Source: Chloroflexota bacterium
GTDB lineage: Bacteria > Chloroflexota > Anaerolineae > Anaerolineales > Villigracilaceae
Assembly: GCA_016235425.1 (NCBI GenBank)
Contig: JACRLC010000048.1
Coordinates: forward strand, 1-48,390
Reading direction: 5' to 3'
Length of the DNA: 48,390 nucleotides
A model generated the notes under the pieces. It was given only the letters and a program-made list of their open reading frames with translations. It was not told where the DNA came from and ran no database searches. The position numbers were made by a program, and so were the translations under genes. Shown here in pieces: positions 22,986-32,335 of this stretch; within the stretch, counting starts at the first letter, position 1; each line of letters opens with the position of its first letter.

Positions 22986-25703
22986 ATGAAACGCTGGCTG
23001 ACCATCCACCGCGATCTGGGCCTGCAACTTTTTGCGTTATACCTGCTGTTGATCGTGCCATTCCTGATCACACTGCTGGTATTCGACCGCCTTGTGGGCC
23101 TGCGTATCCGCGCGGACGTGGAAGCCAACGATCTCTCGCTGGCGCGCGCCATCGCACAGGAAACAGACATCTCGATTGATAACGCTCTGAGGGCAGTGGC
23201 GGAACTGGCAAATTATCAGGAAGTCGTCAATGCAGACGTTTCCGGGATGGAAAGCCTCTTCAAGGTCATGCTCGACACGCGGCCGGATGCAAATCTCGTT
23301 TACCGGCTGGATGAAACTGGGACCATGCTTTATCACTACCCCCCTGGTCCCAGTTCAACGGTGGGTGATGATTTTTCTTTTCGTGATTATTTCCAGCGCG
23401 CACTGCTGACGCATTCCCCGCTCGTTTCACAGGGACGCATCTCACCCACCACGAATCAAGCCGTGGCTACGGCGGTGATGCCGATCTGGTCCGAAGAAGG
23501 AAAGTTTCTCGGCCTCGTCGGGGTCAATATCAAACTGGAGAGTTTGAGTGAAACCCTCTCGGCAATCATCTCCGAGCACCAGGCAGAAGAGGGATTGCAG
23601 ATCGTGATCCTGGATAGCAGTTACAAGGTCATTGCCCATCCCGAACCCGAATTCCTGCTCCTGCCCGCGCAGGAAATCCTTCCCGAAATTTATGTCTCTG
23701 CTCCTGAAAATGAAAATAGTTCACACATTGCCGAGGGACCGAATGGCATCGAAAGGCTTTATACCTACGCGCCCATTTCAAAGATCAACTGGGGCGTAAT
23801 CGTCAGCAGGCCAACCTCCGCGGCGTTTGGCACGCAGATCATCCTGCAGCAGATCACGCAGGTGGCGGCGGCTACATTTATATTGATCGGTCTTTTCTTT
23901 TGGGGAATGCTCTCTGTGCGCGTGATCAGGCCCATCGAACAACTCGCGCCGATCAGCGAAGCGATTGGGCTGAACAAACCGATCAGTTCGGAGGAACGCG
24001 GGCAGATCGTGAAAATGTCCAAACGCAGGGACCAGATCGGGCATCTCATCCGCAGTATTTTGCGAATGGAGGATTCCATTTCGGACCGGATGAGGGAACA
24101 GTCCACGCTGTTGGAAACCGGCACCGCCGTCGTCTCCAGCCTGGACCTGCAAACCGTGCTGGACCGCATCCTCGAACAGATGGGACGCCTGCTCAACATT
24201 CAAATCTACGCCATCATCCAACTCGATGAAGAACACGGCGCTTTCCGCATCCGAGCCAGCCGCGGACTCTCGAAACGATTCACCGAGCAATTATCCATCC
24301 TGCCGTCCGAACCTGATTCGGTGACGATGCGCGCCCTGCACGCGAAGGAACCGATCTTTGTCAGCGATACGGAGACAGACCCATCCTACGTGGTCCGCCG
24401 CTCGCTTTCACGCGCGGAAGGATACCGCGCCATCCTTGCAGTCCCTTTGAACACACAACATGCGCCGCCTACCGCGCTATTGGTCTTTCATCCGAATCCG
24501 CATGAATTTACATATAACGAAATCCAGATCCTTTCCAGTTTTGCGAACCAGGCCACGATGGCAATCGAGAACGCCATCCTCTTTGAAAGAAGCGACATGC
24601 GTTTGCAGGAACAAAGCCGCCGTTTGGAAGCGCTCATTCAGTCCATGGAGGACGGCTTGATCTTGAGCGACCTGAAAGGCAAGGTTGTTTACGCGAATCG
24701 CCGCATCAGCGAGCTTTCCGCCCTTTCACCCGAGGAGTTGTCCGGCACGCCTGTAGACAATGTGCTCAATCGCATCGTCGCGAACGCGCTGGATACAAGA
24801 AGCGCCAAACAGGGGATCAGGAACATTCTCGGAAGGCAGGATAAACGAAAAGCCGAACTGGCATTGGAGTTGAACGGCAAGGTCATCCACCTGCGGCTGG
24901 AGGCCTTCGACGTGTTGGATGCGCGCAACACGTCCATTGGACAGGGCTTGATCCTGCAAGACATCACCGCCGACCGCGAAGTGGATCGCATGAAATCGAG
25001 CCTCGTGTCCACGGTTTCGCACGAACTGCGGACGCCGCTGGCCGCGATCAAGGGATACGCGTCCACGCTTTTGGCGGAGGATGTCCAATGGGACGGCAAA
25101 TCGCAAAGAGAGTTCATCTCCGTCATCTCCGATGAAACGGACAGGCTTTCCAACCTGGTCAATAATTTGCTGGACCTGTCGCGCATCGAAGCGGGGTCAT
25201 TGCGCCTGTCTCGCGAGGAGTGCCAGCTTAACGAGATGATCCAAAAGGCGGCGAAACAGGCCCTGCAAAACGGGAACAGGTTCGAGGTCCAGATTGAAGC
25301 GGGGCTGCCTCCTCTGTATGCCGATCCGCCGCGGCTCGAGTCCATCCTGCGGAACCTGATCGAGAACTCGGTCAAGTATGCGGGCGCGGAGGCGGTCATT
25401 CGAGTGGCCGTTCAAAGGGATAAGAAGAATATTGTCTTCCGCGTGTCGGATAACGGGCCGGGGATTCCGCCCGAGGAGGCAAAGCGGATATTCGACAGCT
25501 TCTATCGCGTGGACGATAGTTTTTCGCGCATTGCAAGCGGCGCAGGGCTGGGACTTGCGATCTGCCAGGGACTCGTGCGCGCACACGGAGGCGAGATTTG
25601 GGTGGAGCCGCAGGAAGGCGGCGCGTGCATTGCCTTCTTTATTCCATTGAATACGAGCGCGGTCGGAAAGCCGCGAAAAAAATTACGGGCCATAAAACCA
25701 TGA
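22986..25703 (+). CDS. Cache-HAMP-GAF-PAS sensor histidine kinase
   Basis: A 905-residue membrane kinase. Domains in order: membrane helix about 12-40; extracytoplasmic double-Cache-like sensor about 45-275; second helix about 290-315; HAMP about 315-370; GAF about 385-540; PAS about 550-670; HisKA with VSTVSHELRTPLAAIKG (His679 phosphorylated); HATPase with LRNLIENSVKYA (N box), VSDNGPGIP (G1) and GAGLGLAI (G2). Cache domains usually bind small ligands such as amino or organic acids. ATG 22986 follows the palindrome; the TGA overlaps the response-regulator ATG (ATGA). Because the liv operon follows, control of amino-acid uptake is an attractive but unproven role. Confidence 0.9.
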   Translation: MKRWLTIHRDLGLQLFALYLLLIVPFLITLLVFDRLVGLRIRADVEANDLSLARAIAQETDISIDNALRAVAELANYQEVVNADVSGMESLFKVMLDTRPDANLVYRLDETGTMLYHYPPGPSSTVGDDFSFRDYFQRALLTHSPLVSQGRISPTTNQAVATAVMPIWSEEGKFLGLVGVNIKLESLSETLSAIISEHQAEEGLQIVILDSSYKVIAHPEPEFLLLPAQEILPEIYVSAPENENSSHIAEGPNGIERLYTYAPISKINWGVIVSRPTSAAFGTQIILQQITQVAAATFILIGLFFWGMLSVRVIRPIEQLAPISEAIGLNKPISSEERGQIVKMSKRRDQIGHLIRSILRMEDSISDRMREQSTLLETGTAVVSSLDLQTVLDRILEQMGRLLNIQIYAIIQLDEEHGAFRIRASRGLSKRFTEQLSILPSEPDSVTMRALHAKEPIFVSDTETDPSYVVRRSLSRAEGYRAILAVPLNTQHAPPTALLVFHPNPHEFTYNEIQILSSFANQATMAIENAILFERSDMRLQEQSRRLEALIQSMEDGLILSDLKGKVVYANRRISELSALSPEELSGTPVDNVLNRIVANALDTRSAKQGIRNILGRQDKRKAELALELNGKVIHLRLEAFDVLDARNTSIGQGLILQDITADREVDRMKSSLVSTVSHELRTPLAAIKGYASTLLAEDVQWDGKSQREFISVISDETDRLSNLVNNLLDLSRIEAGSLRLSREECQLNEMIQKAAKQALQNGNRFEVQIEAGLPPLYADPPRLESILRNLIENSVKYAGAEAVIRVAVQRDKKNIVFRVSDNGPGIPPEEAKRIFDSFYRVDDSFSRIASGAGLGLAICQGLVRAHGGEIWVEPQEGGACIAFFIPLNTSAVGKPRKKLRAIKP

Positions 25704-26389
25704 ACACAACAACCTTTTTGGTCGTGGACGATGAAAAACCTTTGCTCGATTTTGTGCGAAAGAATCTTGAGGTACGCGGCTATAAAGTGTTGACCGCGTC
25801 GAACGGATTGGAGGCGCTGGCGATCTTCAACAACGAGCAGGTGGACCTGGTGATTCTCGACGTGATGATGCCGCATTTGGATGGATTGGAAACCACGCGC
25901 CGCATTCGTGAAAATTCAACCGTGCCGATCATCATCCTGACCGCGTTGGGAGAGGAGGCGGACAAAGTGCGCGCCTTCGATCTCGGCGCAGACGATTATT
26001 TGACGAAGCCGTTTGGCGTCGGCGAGCTGCTGGGACGCGTCAAGGCCGTACTGCGGCGCTCGCACTGGTCCGAACCCAACGTGAAGGATGAACGCATCCA
26101 GCGCGGTGAAATTCTCGCCGAATTAGACCGGCACCGCGTCACTGTGCGCGGCGCGGAAATCGAACTCACACCGACGGAATATAGCCTGCTGGTTTACCTG
26201 ATGCGCAACGCGGGGAAGGTTCTGCCGCATCGCGCCATTCTTCAAAATGTGTGGGGCGCAGAATATGGTCACGAAGCGGAATACCTGCGCGTGTATATTG
26301 GGCGACTGCGGCAAAAAATCGAAGTTGATCCGTTGAAGCCAAAGTATTTGCGCACGGAGCATGGGATTGGATATGTTTTTGAAGGATAA
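25700..26389 (+). CDS. OmpR/PhoB-family response regulator
   Basis: A 229-residue regulator. The receiver domain (1-120) has the acidic pair DDE at 10-12, phospho-acceptor Asp54 in VILDVMMPHLDG, ILTALGEE with the conserved Thr, and Lys in YLTKPFG. The C-terminal winged helix (about 130-229) has ELTPTEYSLLVYLMRNAGKV, RAILQNVWG and VYIGRLRQKIE...YLRTEHGIGYVF, typical of OmpR/PhoB DNA-binding domains. Start 25700 overlaps the kinase stop, fixing it as the kinase's partner. Likely targets include its own operon or the liv genes starting 160 bases downstream. Confidence 0.92.
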   Translation: MNTTTFLVVDDEKPLLDFVRKNLEVRGYKVLTASNGLEALAIFNNEQVDLVILDVMMPHLDGLETTRRIRENSTVPIIILTALGEEADKVRAFDLGADDYLTKPFGVGELLGRVKAVLRRSHWSEPNVKDERIQRGEILAELDRHRVTVRGAEIELTPTEYSLLVYLMRNAGKVLPHRAILQNVWGAEYGHEAEYLRVYIGRLRQKIEVDPLKPKYLRTEHGIGYVFEG

Positions 26390-26447
26390 TTTATAAATTT
26401 TTTATACTCGCCCTTTCATTTTTTAGTAAAAATTTCCACGCAATTTC

Positions 26448-26479
26448 TATAATGCTCCTGTATGCACCGCGTACAGGAG
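26448..26479 (+). promoter_or_regulatory. liv operon -10 and leader hairpin
   Basis: TATAAT at 26448-26453 is directly followed by a hairpin, CTCCTGTA (26455-26462) with TACAGGAG (26472-26479), at the expected 5' end of the transcript. A 5'-terminal stem may stabilise the mRNA of the abundant binding protein. The -35 region is weak and AT-rich, which would fit activator control. Confidence 0.4.
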
Positions 26480-26550
26480 ATTCGTGTTGCTGTAAATCCC
26501 GGATCACGAGTCTCCACCAATCCAAGTCCATGCCTGGAGGAGGCAAAATC

Positions 26551-27888
26551 ATGAAACGCAAGTTCTTGAATGTTCTGGGGCTGTTGCTCGTCGCCGCCAT
26601 GCTGCTCACGGCCTGCGGACCGGCGGCTACCGAACCACCGCCGCCCGCCGCAACGGAAGCACCCGCCGCCACACAAGCGCCCGTCGCAACCGAACCGCCC
26701 GCCCCGGTCGAGAAGACGATCACCATCGGCTTCACATCGTCACTGACCGGCTCGCAGGAAGTTTCCTCGAAGCGCCAGGTGGCCGGTTTCAACCTGTGGA
26801 TGAACCAGGTCAACGAAGCAGGCGGCATCGCATTGGGCGACGGCTCAACTGTCAAATTCGCGGCCGTGACCTACGACGATGAATCCAACAAGGAGCGCGT
26901 GCAGGAACTGTACACCCGCCTGGTCACGGAAGACAACGCCGACTTTCTCATCAGCCCATATTCCTCCGGTCTAACCGCGGCCGCGTCCATCGTTGCAGAA
27001 CAGAATGGCAAAATCATGATCACGGCAGGCGCGGCGGAAGATGACGCGTATAAGACCGGCAATACCGGCCTGTTCCAACTCTATACGCCCGGCAGTTTGT
27101 ACCTCATCAGCACCGTGGACATGCTCAAGACGCTGGATCCTGAAGCCAAAGTTGCAATCGTCCACGAAAACGACAAATTTTCCACCTCTGTTGTGGAGGG
27201 CCTGAAGCCCTATCTCGAATCACAGGGATTTGAAATAGTACTTGAAGAAGGCTACGCCACTGAGACGACCGATTTTGGTCCCGTTATCAATAAACTCGTG
27301 GACTCCGGCGCGACCGTCCTGCTCGGCGGCGGACACTATCCCGATGGCAGTACCTTTGCCCGCCAGCTCTACGAACGCAAGGCTGGTTTGAAATTCATCT
27401 CCCTGCTGGTCGCGCCCGCCGACTCGAAATTCCCCGAATTGGGTGATGCCGCTCTTGGTGTATCCACCTCGAGCCAGTGGGAACTCAAAGCCACCCATAC
27501 TGAAGAAGAAGCCGCGGCTCTCGGTATTCCGTGGTACGGTCCAACCGGCGAGGACTTTGCCGCCGCCTACGAAGCCGCCACCACTGAAAAGCCCACCTAT
27601 CACGTAGCCGGCGGCTACACGGCCGGACTCATTTTGCAAAAGGCCATCGAAAACGCCGACTCGGTTGACCCCGAAAAAGTGAAAGCCGCCCTCGAAGCAA
27701 TGGACATCTTCACCTTCTACGGCGGGATCAAGTTCGACACCTCTCCCGAAGCCCACGGCTTGCAGACCAGCCACCAGATGGTTGTCGCGCAATGGCAGAA
27801 GAACGACGCCGGTGAACTGGTTCGCCAGGTCATCTGGCCCGCGGATGTCGCGACCGCCGATCCGCTCTACCCGGTTCCTGCTCCGTAA
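26551..27888 (+). CDS. livK: branched-chain amino-acid ABC transporter, binding lipoprotein
   Basis: A 445-residue periplasmic-binding-protein-like lipoprotein. The signal MKRKFLNVLGLLLVAAMLLTAC has lipidated Cys22, followed by an Ala/Pro/Thr-rich linker of about 40 residues. The mature part is a type I binding fold: ITIGFTSSLTGSQEVSSKRQ, LWMNQVNEAGGI, AAVTYDDESNKERV and the later VAGGYTAGLILQKAIENA. It captures a ligand (probably Leu/Ile/Val, a related amino acid, amide or urea) and delivers it to LivHM. ATG 26551 lies behind GGAGGAGGC. The long linker is normal for lipoproteins anchored on a monoderm-type membrane. A hairpin follows, as is common after the most abundant component. Confidence 0.9.
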   Translation: MKRKFLNVLGLLLVAAMLLTACGPAATEPPPPAATEAPAATQAPVATEPPAPVEKTITIGFTSSLTGSQEVSSKRQVAGFNLWMNQVNEAGGIALGDGSTVKFAAVTYDDESNKERVQELYTRLVTEDNADFLISPYSSGLTAAASIVAEQNGKIMITAGAAEDDAYKTGNTGLFQLYTPGSLYLISTVDMLKTLDPEAKVAIVHENDKFSTSVVEGLKPYLESQGFEIVLEEGYATETTDFGPVINKLVDSGATVLLGGGHYPDGSTFARQLYERKAGLKFISLLVAPADSKFPELGDAALGVSTSSQWELKATHTEEEAAALGIPWYGPTGEDFAAAYEAATTEKPTYHVAGGYTAGLILQKAIENADSVDPEKVKAALEAMDIFTFYGGIKFDTSPEAHGLQTSHQMVVAQWQKNDAGELVRQVIWPADVATADPLYPVPAP

Positions 27889-27904
27889 TAATTCCTGCAC
27901 TACA

Positions 27905-27938
27905 GATCCCCTCGGGAGGTTTATTTCCTGAGGGGATC
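27905..27938 (+). promoter_or_regulatory. intercistronic hairpin livK-livH
   Basis: GATCCCCTC (27905-27913) pairs with GAGGGGATC (27930-27938), with inner GGAGG/TTCCT pairing. There is no T-run after it, so it probably protects livK mRNA or partly terminates before livHMGF. Confidence 0.6.
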
Positions 27939-27963
27939 ATCCATACTTATCCGGGAGTATAGC

Positions 27964-28830
27964 ATGCAACAATTCAACCTTCTCTTGACCTCCCTGCCAG
28001 ACGGCATCCTGCTGGGATTTGTGTATGGGCTGGCCGCCATGGGGTTGACACTGATCTGGGGAGTGATGAATGTGATCAACCTGTCCCATGGCCCGATCAT
28101 CGCGCTGGGAATGTTTGGGACATTCTTCATTTTCTCCCGCATGGGCATTAATCCTTATGTCGGTTTGATTCCGGTCGCGGTCTTCGGCCTGCTGCTTGGC
28201 ATCCTGATCTATGTGGTCGCAGTTCATCGAGTCATCAATGCGCCGCATCTGTCGTCGCTGCTGGCGACCTTTTCCGTCAATATGATCATCATCGGGTTGG
28301 GAACCGCCGCACTGACCACGTCTCCTTTTAATGTGGACTTCAACGCGGGCGGATTTAAACTTGGGTCAGCGACCATCTTGGGCACGCGCCTGATCGCGGC
28401 CCTCGTCGCCATGCTCTTTACGGGCGGGCTGTACCTGTTTTTATACAGGACGAGACCCGGCAAATACATCCGCGCAGTCGCCAACAATCGCGCGGCCGCA
28501 GAGTTAATGGGGATTCCGTCCACACGCATCCTTGCCTTGAGTTTCGGTTTGGGGACAATGCTCGCGGCCGTCTCGGGCGCGTTGATCGCCACGTTCTTTC
28601 CGTTCAGCATTCTCGCAGGCGGAAGTTACGAATTGAAAAGTTTCGTCATCGGTGTGCTGGGCGGACTGGGCAACCCCATCGGCGCGCTGTTCGGCGGGCT
28701 GGTTCTGGGCGTGCTGGAGGGCATCATCCCTGCCTTCCTCGAAACGTCTTGGGTTCCGGTCATTGAATTTGCCCTATTCGTCGTTATCCTGCTTGTGCGT
28801 CCAAGCGGCCTGTTCGGAGCAAAACAATGA
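27964..28830 (+). CDS. livH: branched-chain amino-acid ABC transporter permease LivH
   Basis: A 288-residue permease with about eight hydrophobic segments. Typical LivH stretches: GILLGFVYGLAAMGLTLIWGVMNVINLSHG near the start, then YIRAVANNRAAAELMGI with the EAA-like coupling loop, and GGSYELKSFVIGVLGGLGNPIGALFGGL near the end. It forms the transmembrane channel with LivM. ATG 27964 has CCGGGAG upstream; its stop overlaps the livM start (ATGA at 28827-28830). Confidence 0.93.
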   Translation: MQQFNLLLTSLPDGILLGFVYGLAAMGLTLIWGVMNVINLSHGPIIALGMFGTFFIFSRMGINPYVGLIPVAVFGLLLGILIYVVAVHRVINAPHLSSLLATFSVNMIIIGLGTAALTTSPFNVDFNAGGFKLGSATILGTRLIAALVAMLFTGGLYLFLYRTRPGKYIRAVANNRAAAELMGIPSTRILALSFGLGTMLAAVSGALIATFFPFSILAGGSYELKSFVIGVLGGLGNPIGALFGGLVLGVLEGIIPAFLETSWVPVIEFALFVVILLVRPSGLFGAKQ

Positions 28831-29798
28831 AAATCTGGCAGCGATACAACGGAATGATCCTTCCCGTCCTGGTGGTCGCCGCCATGGTTCTATGGCCCAC
28901 CATCACGGGAAAAGCCGCAAACCGCGAAAGCGCCTTCACCATCTTGAAGGCTGTCGCGCTGGCGTCCAGTTTGAATATATTGCTTGGCTATACGGGATAC
29001 GTCAGCTTCGGCCACATCGTTTTCTACGGTTTCGGCGGATACGTCGGCTTGTTTCTGCTAACCGAAAAGGACTGGCCGCTGTGGACTGCGATGCTGGCTG
29101 GCGGACTCGCCTCCGGCATCCTGGCGTTCCTGCTCGGCAAGGCCATCCTGCGCTTGCGTGGCGCGTACTTCGCGCTCTCCACCATCGGCATCAACGAAGC
29201 GATGAAGGCCTTTATAAACAATTTCGATTTGTTCGGCGGGCCGACGGGCATCACCCTGAATTTCAGCGTATACAAGCCTTACGGCGGCGCGGCACAGGCG
29301 CTGCAACTTTCCTTTTACATCGCCGCAGGGCTGGCACTGCTGGCGCTCGTGACAAGTTACATTGTCCGAACCTCCAAGTTTGGGCTGGGACTGCTCGCCA
29401 TTCGTGAGAACGAAGACGCGGCCGAAGTCATGGGCGTGACCGCCCCAAACGTAAAGACGTGGGCGTATGTTCTTTCCGCCATCATCCCCGGCATGATGGG
29501 TGTTCTGTTCTTCTTCAAAAATGGGAACGTCGAACCCCACGATGCATTCCCACTTCATGCTTCCATCGAATTGCTCGTCATGGTCATGCTCGGCGGACAG
29601 GGAACCGTGCTGGGTCCCATTCTTGGAGCCTTCGCCTACCAGGGCATGCGCGGATTTTTGGTCACAAGTCCCATCTTCAAGGACATTCAACTCTCCGTCT
29701 CGGGCGCGCTGTTATTGATGATCGTGTTGTTCATCCCCGCGGGAGCAATTGGCTGGCTCAAGCAGCGCATCCCAACTCTCAGGAGGGCACTGGCATGA
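28827..29798 (+). CDS. livM: branched-chain amino-acid ABC transporter permease LivM
   Basis: A 323-residue permease with about nine hydrophobic segments: ALASSLNILLGYTGYVSFGH, RLRGAYFALSTIGINEA, LLAIRENEDAAEVMGV (coupling loop) and LLVMVMLGGQGTVLGPILGA. These are hallmarks of LivM. It pairs with LivH, and its cytoplasmic loop contacts the ATPases LivG and LivF. Both ends overlap neighbouring genes by four bases, so the operon is tightly coupled. Confidence 0.93.
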   Translation: MKIWQRYNGMILPVLVVAAMVLWPTITGKAANRESAFTILKAVALASSLNILLGYTGYVSFGHIVFYGFGGYVGLFLLTEKDWPLWTAMLAGGLASGILAFLLGKAILRLRGAYFALSTIGINEAMKAFINNFDLFGGPTGITLNFSVYKPYGGAAQALQLSFYIAAGLALLALVTSYIVRTSKFGLGLLAIRENEDAAEVMGVTAPNVKTWAYVLSAIIPGMMGVLFFFKNGNVEPHDAFPLHASIELLVMVMLGGQGTVLGPILGAFAYQGMRGFLVTSPIFKDIQLSVSGALLLMIVLFIPAGAIGWLKQRIPTLRRALA

Positions 29799-30550
29799 CA
29801 ATCCTGCTTTCCGTACAGGGCATCACCAAAAGATTCGGCGGACTCCAGGCGCTGACGCGCGTCACTTTTGACTTGCCCGAAGGCCAGATACTCGGTCTCA
29901 TCGGGCCAAACGGCGCAGGCAAGACGACGCTCTTCAACGCCATCAACGGAGTCTATCCGCCGGAAGAAGGACGCATCATCTTCCGCGGCAAAGACGTGAC
30001 CAAAGCAAAGACCTACGATCTCGCCCACATGGGGTTGGCGCGCACACATCAAATCGTGAGGCCGTTGAATGAACTATCGGTGCGCGAGAATGTGATGGTC
30101 GGCGCGTGTTTCGGGCGCGAAAATAACGGTCTCGACAAAGCCTCAAAAATCGCAGATGAAGTGCTGGAATTTGTCGGCTTGGAAGGACGCGTCTCGCAAT
30201 TGGCTGGCAGTCTAAACGTCGCACAAAAGAAGCGGCTCGAAATGGCGCGCGCGCTGGCGTCGCGTCCGTATCTCCTGTTGCTGGATGAAGTCCTCGCGGG
30301 ACTAAATTCCTCCGAGATCGATGGGATGATCCAGACTGTGCTGGAAATCCGCAAGCAGGGTATCACGATCATCATGATCGAGCACCTGATGAAAGCCGTG
30401 ATGAATATCTCAGATCGAATTATCGTTCTCGATTACGGCGAGCAGATCGCCGAGGGAACTCCCCATCAAATCGCAAACGACCCGCGCGTGATCGAGGCCT
30501 ATCTGGGTGACCCGCGCCTCGCCGAACAACTGCTTGAGGAGGAAGCATGA
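29795..30550 (+). CDS. livG: branched-chain amino-acid ABC transporter ATPase LivG
   Basis: A 251-residue ABC ATPase. Walker A GPNGAGKTT at about residues 36-44, Q-loop region ARTHQIVRPLNELSV, Walker B YLLLLDEVLAGLN and the switch His in IEHLMKAVM. The signature is atypical: LNVAQKKRLEMARAL replaces the usual LSGGQ or LSYGQ, keeping only the Gln; such variants occur in LivG branches. The LivG-type C-terminus GTPHQIANDPRVIEAYLGD is present. ATG 29795 overlaps the livM stop; a longer frame running back inside livM is not used. Confidence 0.93.
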   Translation: MTILLSVQGITKRFGGLQALTRVTFDLPEGQILGLIGPNGAGKTTLFNAINGVYPPEEGRIIFRGKDVTKAKTYDLAHMGLARTHQIVRPLNELSVRENVMVGACFGRENNGLDKASKIADEVLEFVGLEGRVSQLAGSLNVAQKKRLEMARALASRPYLLLLDEVLAGLNSSEIDGMIQTVLEIRKQGITIIMIEHLMKAVMNISDRIIVLDYGEQIAEGTPHQIANDPRVIEAYLGDPRLAEQLLEEEA

Positions 30551-31257
30551 ATATCCTCGAAGTCAAAGACGTTACATCCGGATACGGTGAGGTACAGATC
30601 TTGTGGGGATCCACATTGAGCCTGAACGAGGGAGAATTGACCTGTCTTGTGGGCGGCAATGGAGTTGGAAAAACAACCCTGCTCCGAACACTGATGGGAT
30701 CGATCCGCCCCTGGCAGGGTACGATTTTGTTTGAAGGCCAGGATGTGAGCCGCATCCCACCCTACACCAAAGCAGATATGGGACTCGTGCTGGTTCCCGA
30801 GGGACGCCAGCTTTTTACCGACATGACCGTGGCGGAAAACCTGGAAATGGGAGCATCCAACAAACGGGCACGCTCCAAATTGACCGATAACCTGGAGCGC
30901 GTTTACGAGATGTTTCCCCGCCTCAAGGAACGCCACAGCCAGAAGGCCGGTACGATGAGCGGCGGCGAGCAACAGATGCTTGCGGTGGCCCGCGGCATCA
31001 TGGCCGACCCCAAAGTGCTGATGATCGATGAATTGTCGCTCGGCCTCGCGCCGGTGCTGGTCTTAGCGTTGTTCGAGAGTCTGCGCCAATTGCGCGAGCT
31101 TGGAATTACGATCCTGCTGGTTGAACAAAACGTGCAAATGGCGTTGGCTGTGAGCGACTATGGCTATGTTCTCTCGGAAGGAAAAGTTCACCTGGAAGGC
31201 CCTGCCCGCCAACTAATAAAAGACAAGCACGTACGCGCCGCGTATCTGGGTTTGTAA
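30547..31257 (+). CDS. livF: branched-chain amino-acid ABC transporter ATPase LivF
   Basis: A 236-residue ABC ATPase with a canonical set: Walker A GGNGVGKTT, GLVLVPEGRQLFTDMTVAENL, signature MSGGEQQML, Walker B VLMIDELSLGLAP and switch LLVEQNVQMAL. The VPEGRQLF stretch is typical of LivF. It completes livKHMGF and starts within the livG stop (ATGA). No clear terminator is seen; the 402-base gap that follows holds repeats. Confidence 0.93.
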   Translation: MNILEVKDVTSGYGEVQILWGSTLSLNEGELTCLVGGNGVGKTTLLRTLMGSIRPWQGTILFEGQDVSRIPPYTKADMGLVLVPEGRQLFTDMTVAENLEMGASNKRARSKLTDNLERVYEMFPRLKERHSQKAGTMSGGEQQMLAVARGIMADPKVLMIDELSLGLAPVLVLALFESLRQLRELGITILLVEQNVQMALAVSDYGYVLSEGKVHLEGPARQLIKDKHVRAAYLGL

Positions 31258-31320
31258 ACCAAACGTCGGATGATGGTTAGGTGTAAGTGACGAACAATTT
31301 TGAGACCCACAGCAATCTTA

Positions 31321-31415
31321 GCCGCGAATTTCGCCCTGGCCTATCCGCCAGGACAGGCTAATTCACGCGGATTTTTAAAACCAATTCGTGAAAATTCGCG
31401 TAATTCGCGGCAAAG
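31321..31415. repeat. palindromic repeats after livF
   Basis: The gene-free stretch 31258-31659 contains GCCGCGAATTTCG at about 31320 facing AATTCGCGG near 31402, with CCTGGCC...GCCAGGACAGG between them, and a CGCTTCGACTTCGCT...CAGCGCG unit near 31500. These are of the same general types as the repeats in the min-rod block. No gene is visible here. Confidence 0.45.
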
Positions 31416-31592
31416 AACTGGTTCTTCATGATGCAATCCTGCCTAAACGGGAGAGCCGAAAAACTCAACACAGTGACTTAGGACAATACCTGGCTCGGTG
31501 CGCGCTTCGACTTCGCTGCGCTTCGCTCAGCGCGAAATGCAAAGTGACCTTTTACACTCTAATTTCGTGACTTCCTTTCTCGCAAATCAGCA

Positions 31593-31598
31593 TATAAT
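31593..31598 (+). promoter_or_regulatory. candidate -10 for the CBS-ACT gene
   Basis: TATAAT 62 bases before the start of the CBS-ACT gene, which has its own ATAGGAGG ribosome binding site. No convincing -35. Confidence 0.35.
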
Positions 31599-31659
31599 CT
31601 GATTGTAATGAATTTCACGATTTAGCTTCCCGCCTTTCAGTAAACCATAGGAGGTTCAA

Positions 31660-32301
31660 ATGTTTGTCGGTGAAAGAATGTCGCATCCCGTGATCTCGGT
31701 CTCGCCTGAAACACCCATCCACGACGCGTTAGCCATGTTCCGCAAGGAGCATATCCGCCGCGCGCCGGTTATCAAAGACGGCAAGCTGGTGGGCATCGTT
31801 TCCGAACGCGACCTGCTCAACGCTTCCCCTTCCCCCGTCACAACCCTGAGTGTGTGGGAGATGAACTACCTTATCAGCAAAGTGACCGTAAAGCAGGTTA
31901 TGAGCAAGAAAGTCAAAACCGTTGACGCCGATACTCCCATCGAAGAAGCCGCGCGCATCATGGCCGACAGCAAGATCGGCGGCATGCCTGTCGTGCGCGA
32001 CGACAAAGTGGTCGGCATGATCACCGAAACCGACCTGTTCAAAATCTTCCTCGAGCTGATGGGCGCGCGCGAAAAAGCCATCCGCGTCACCGCGCTGATC
32101 GACGACAAGCCCGGCCAGCTTGCCAGGATCACCAAACACATCGCAGATGCAGGCGGCAACTTCGTCTCCTTCGGCCAATTCACCGGCCCCGATCCCAGCA
32201 CCAGAGTCATCACCTTCAAAGTGGCCGGCATGAAGAAGCTGGATGTCAACAAGGCGCTCGAGAACGACGTCAAAAAGTTTTGGGATGTGAGGCTGAGCTA
32301 G
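31660..32301 (+). CDS. CBS-CBS-ACT domain protein (AcuB-like)
   Basis: A 213-residue soluble protein. CBS 1 (about 5-58) has RMSHPVISVSPETPIHDAL and RRAPVIKDGKLVGIVSERDLL; CBS 2 (about 76-132) has VMSKKVKTVDADTPIEEAARIM and GGMPVVRDDKVVGMITETDLF; the ACT domain (about 140-205) has VTALIDDKPGQLARITKHIADAGGN. CBS pairs sense adenine nucleotides and ACT domains bind amino acids, so it probably links energy state with amino-acid level. The architecture matches AcuB-like proteins. Its position after the liv operon fits amino-acid metabolism, but the target is unknown. Confidence 0.88.
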   Translation: MFVGERMSHPVISVSPETPIHDALAMFRKEHIRRAPVIKDGKLVGIVSERDLLNASPSPVTTLSVWEMNYLISKVTVKQVMSKKVKTVDADTPIEEAARIMADSKIGGMPVVRDDKVVGMITETDLFKIFLELMGAREKAIRVTALIDDKPGQLARITKHIADAGGNFVSFGQFTGPDPSTRVITFKVAGMKKLDVNKALENDVKKFWDVRLS

Positions 32302-32335
32302 GGAGGAAAGTGAACAGGTAATAAATAGTAACAAG

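Noticed and set aside
21519..23027. 502-codon open frame on the minus strand
   Set aside because: It lies opposite the M20 peptidase, which has clear family motifs and a ribosome binding site; the minus-strand reading has no recognisable motifs and is a GC-driven shadow.
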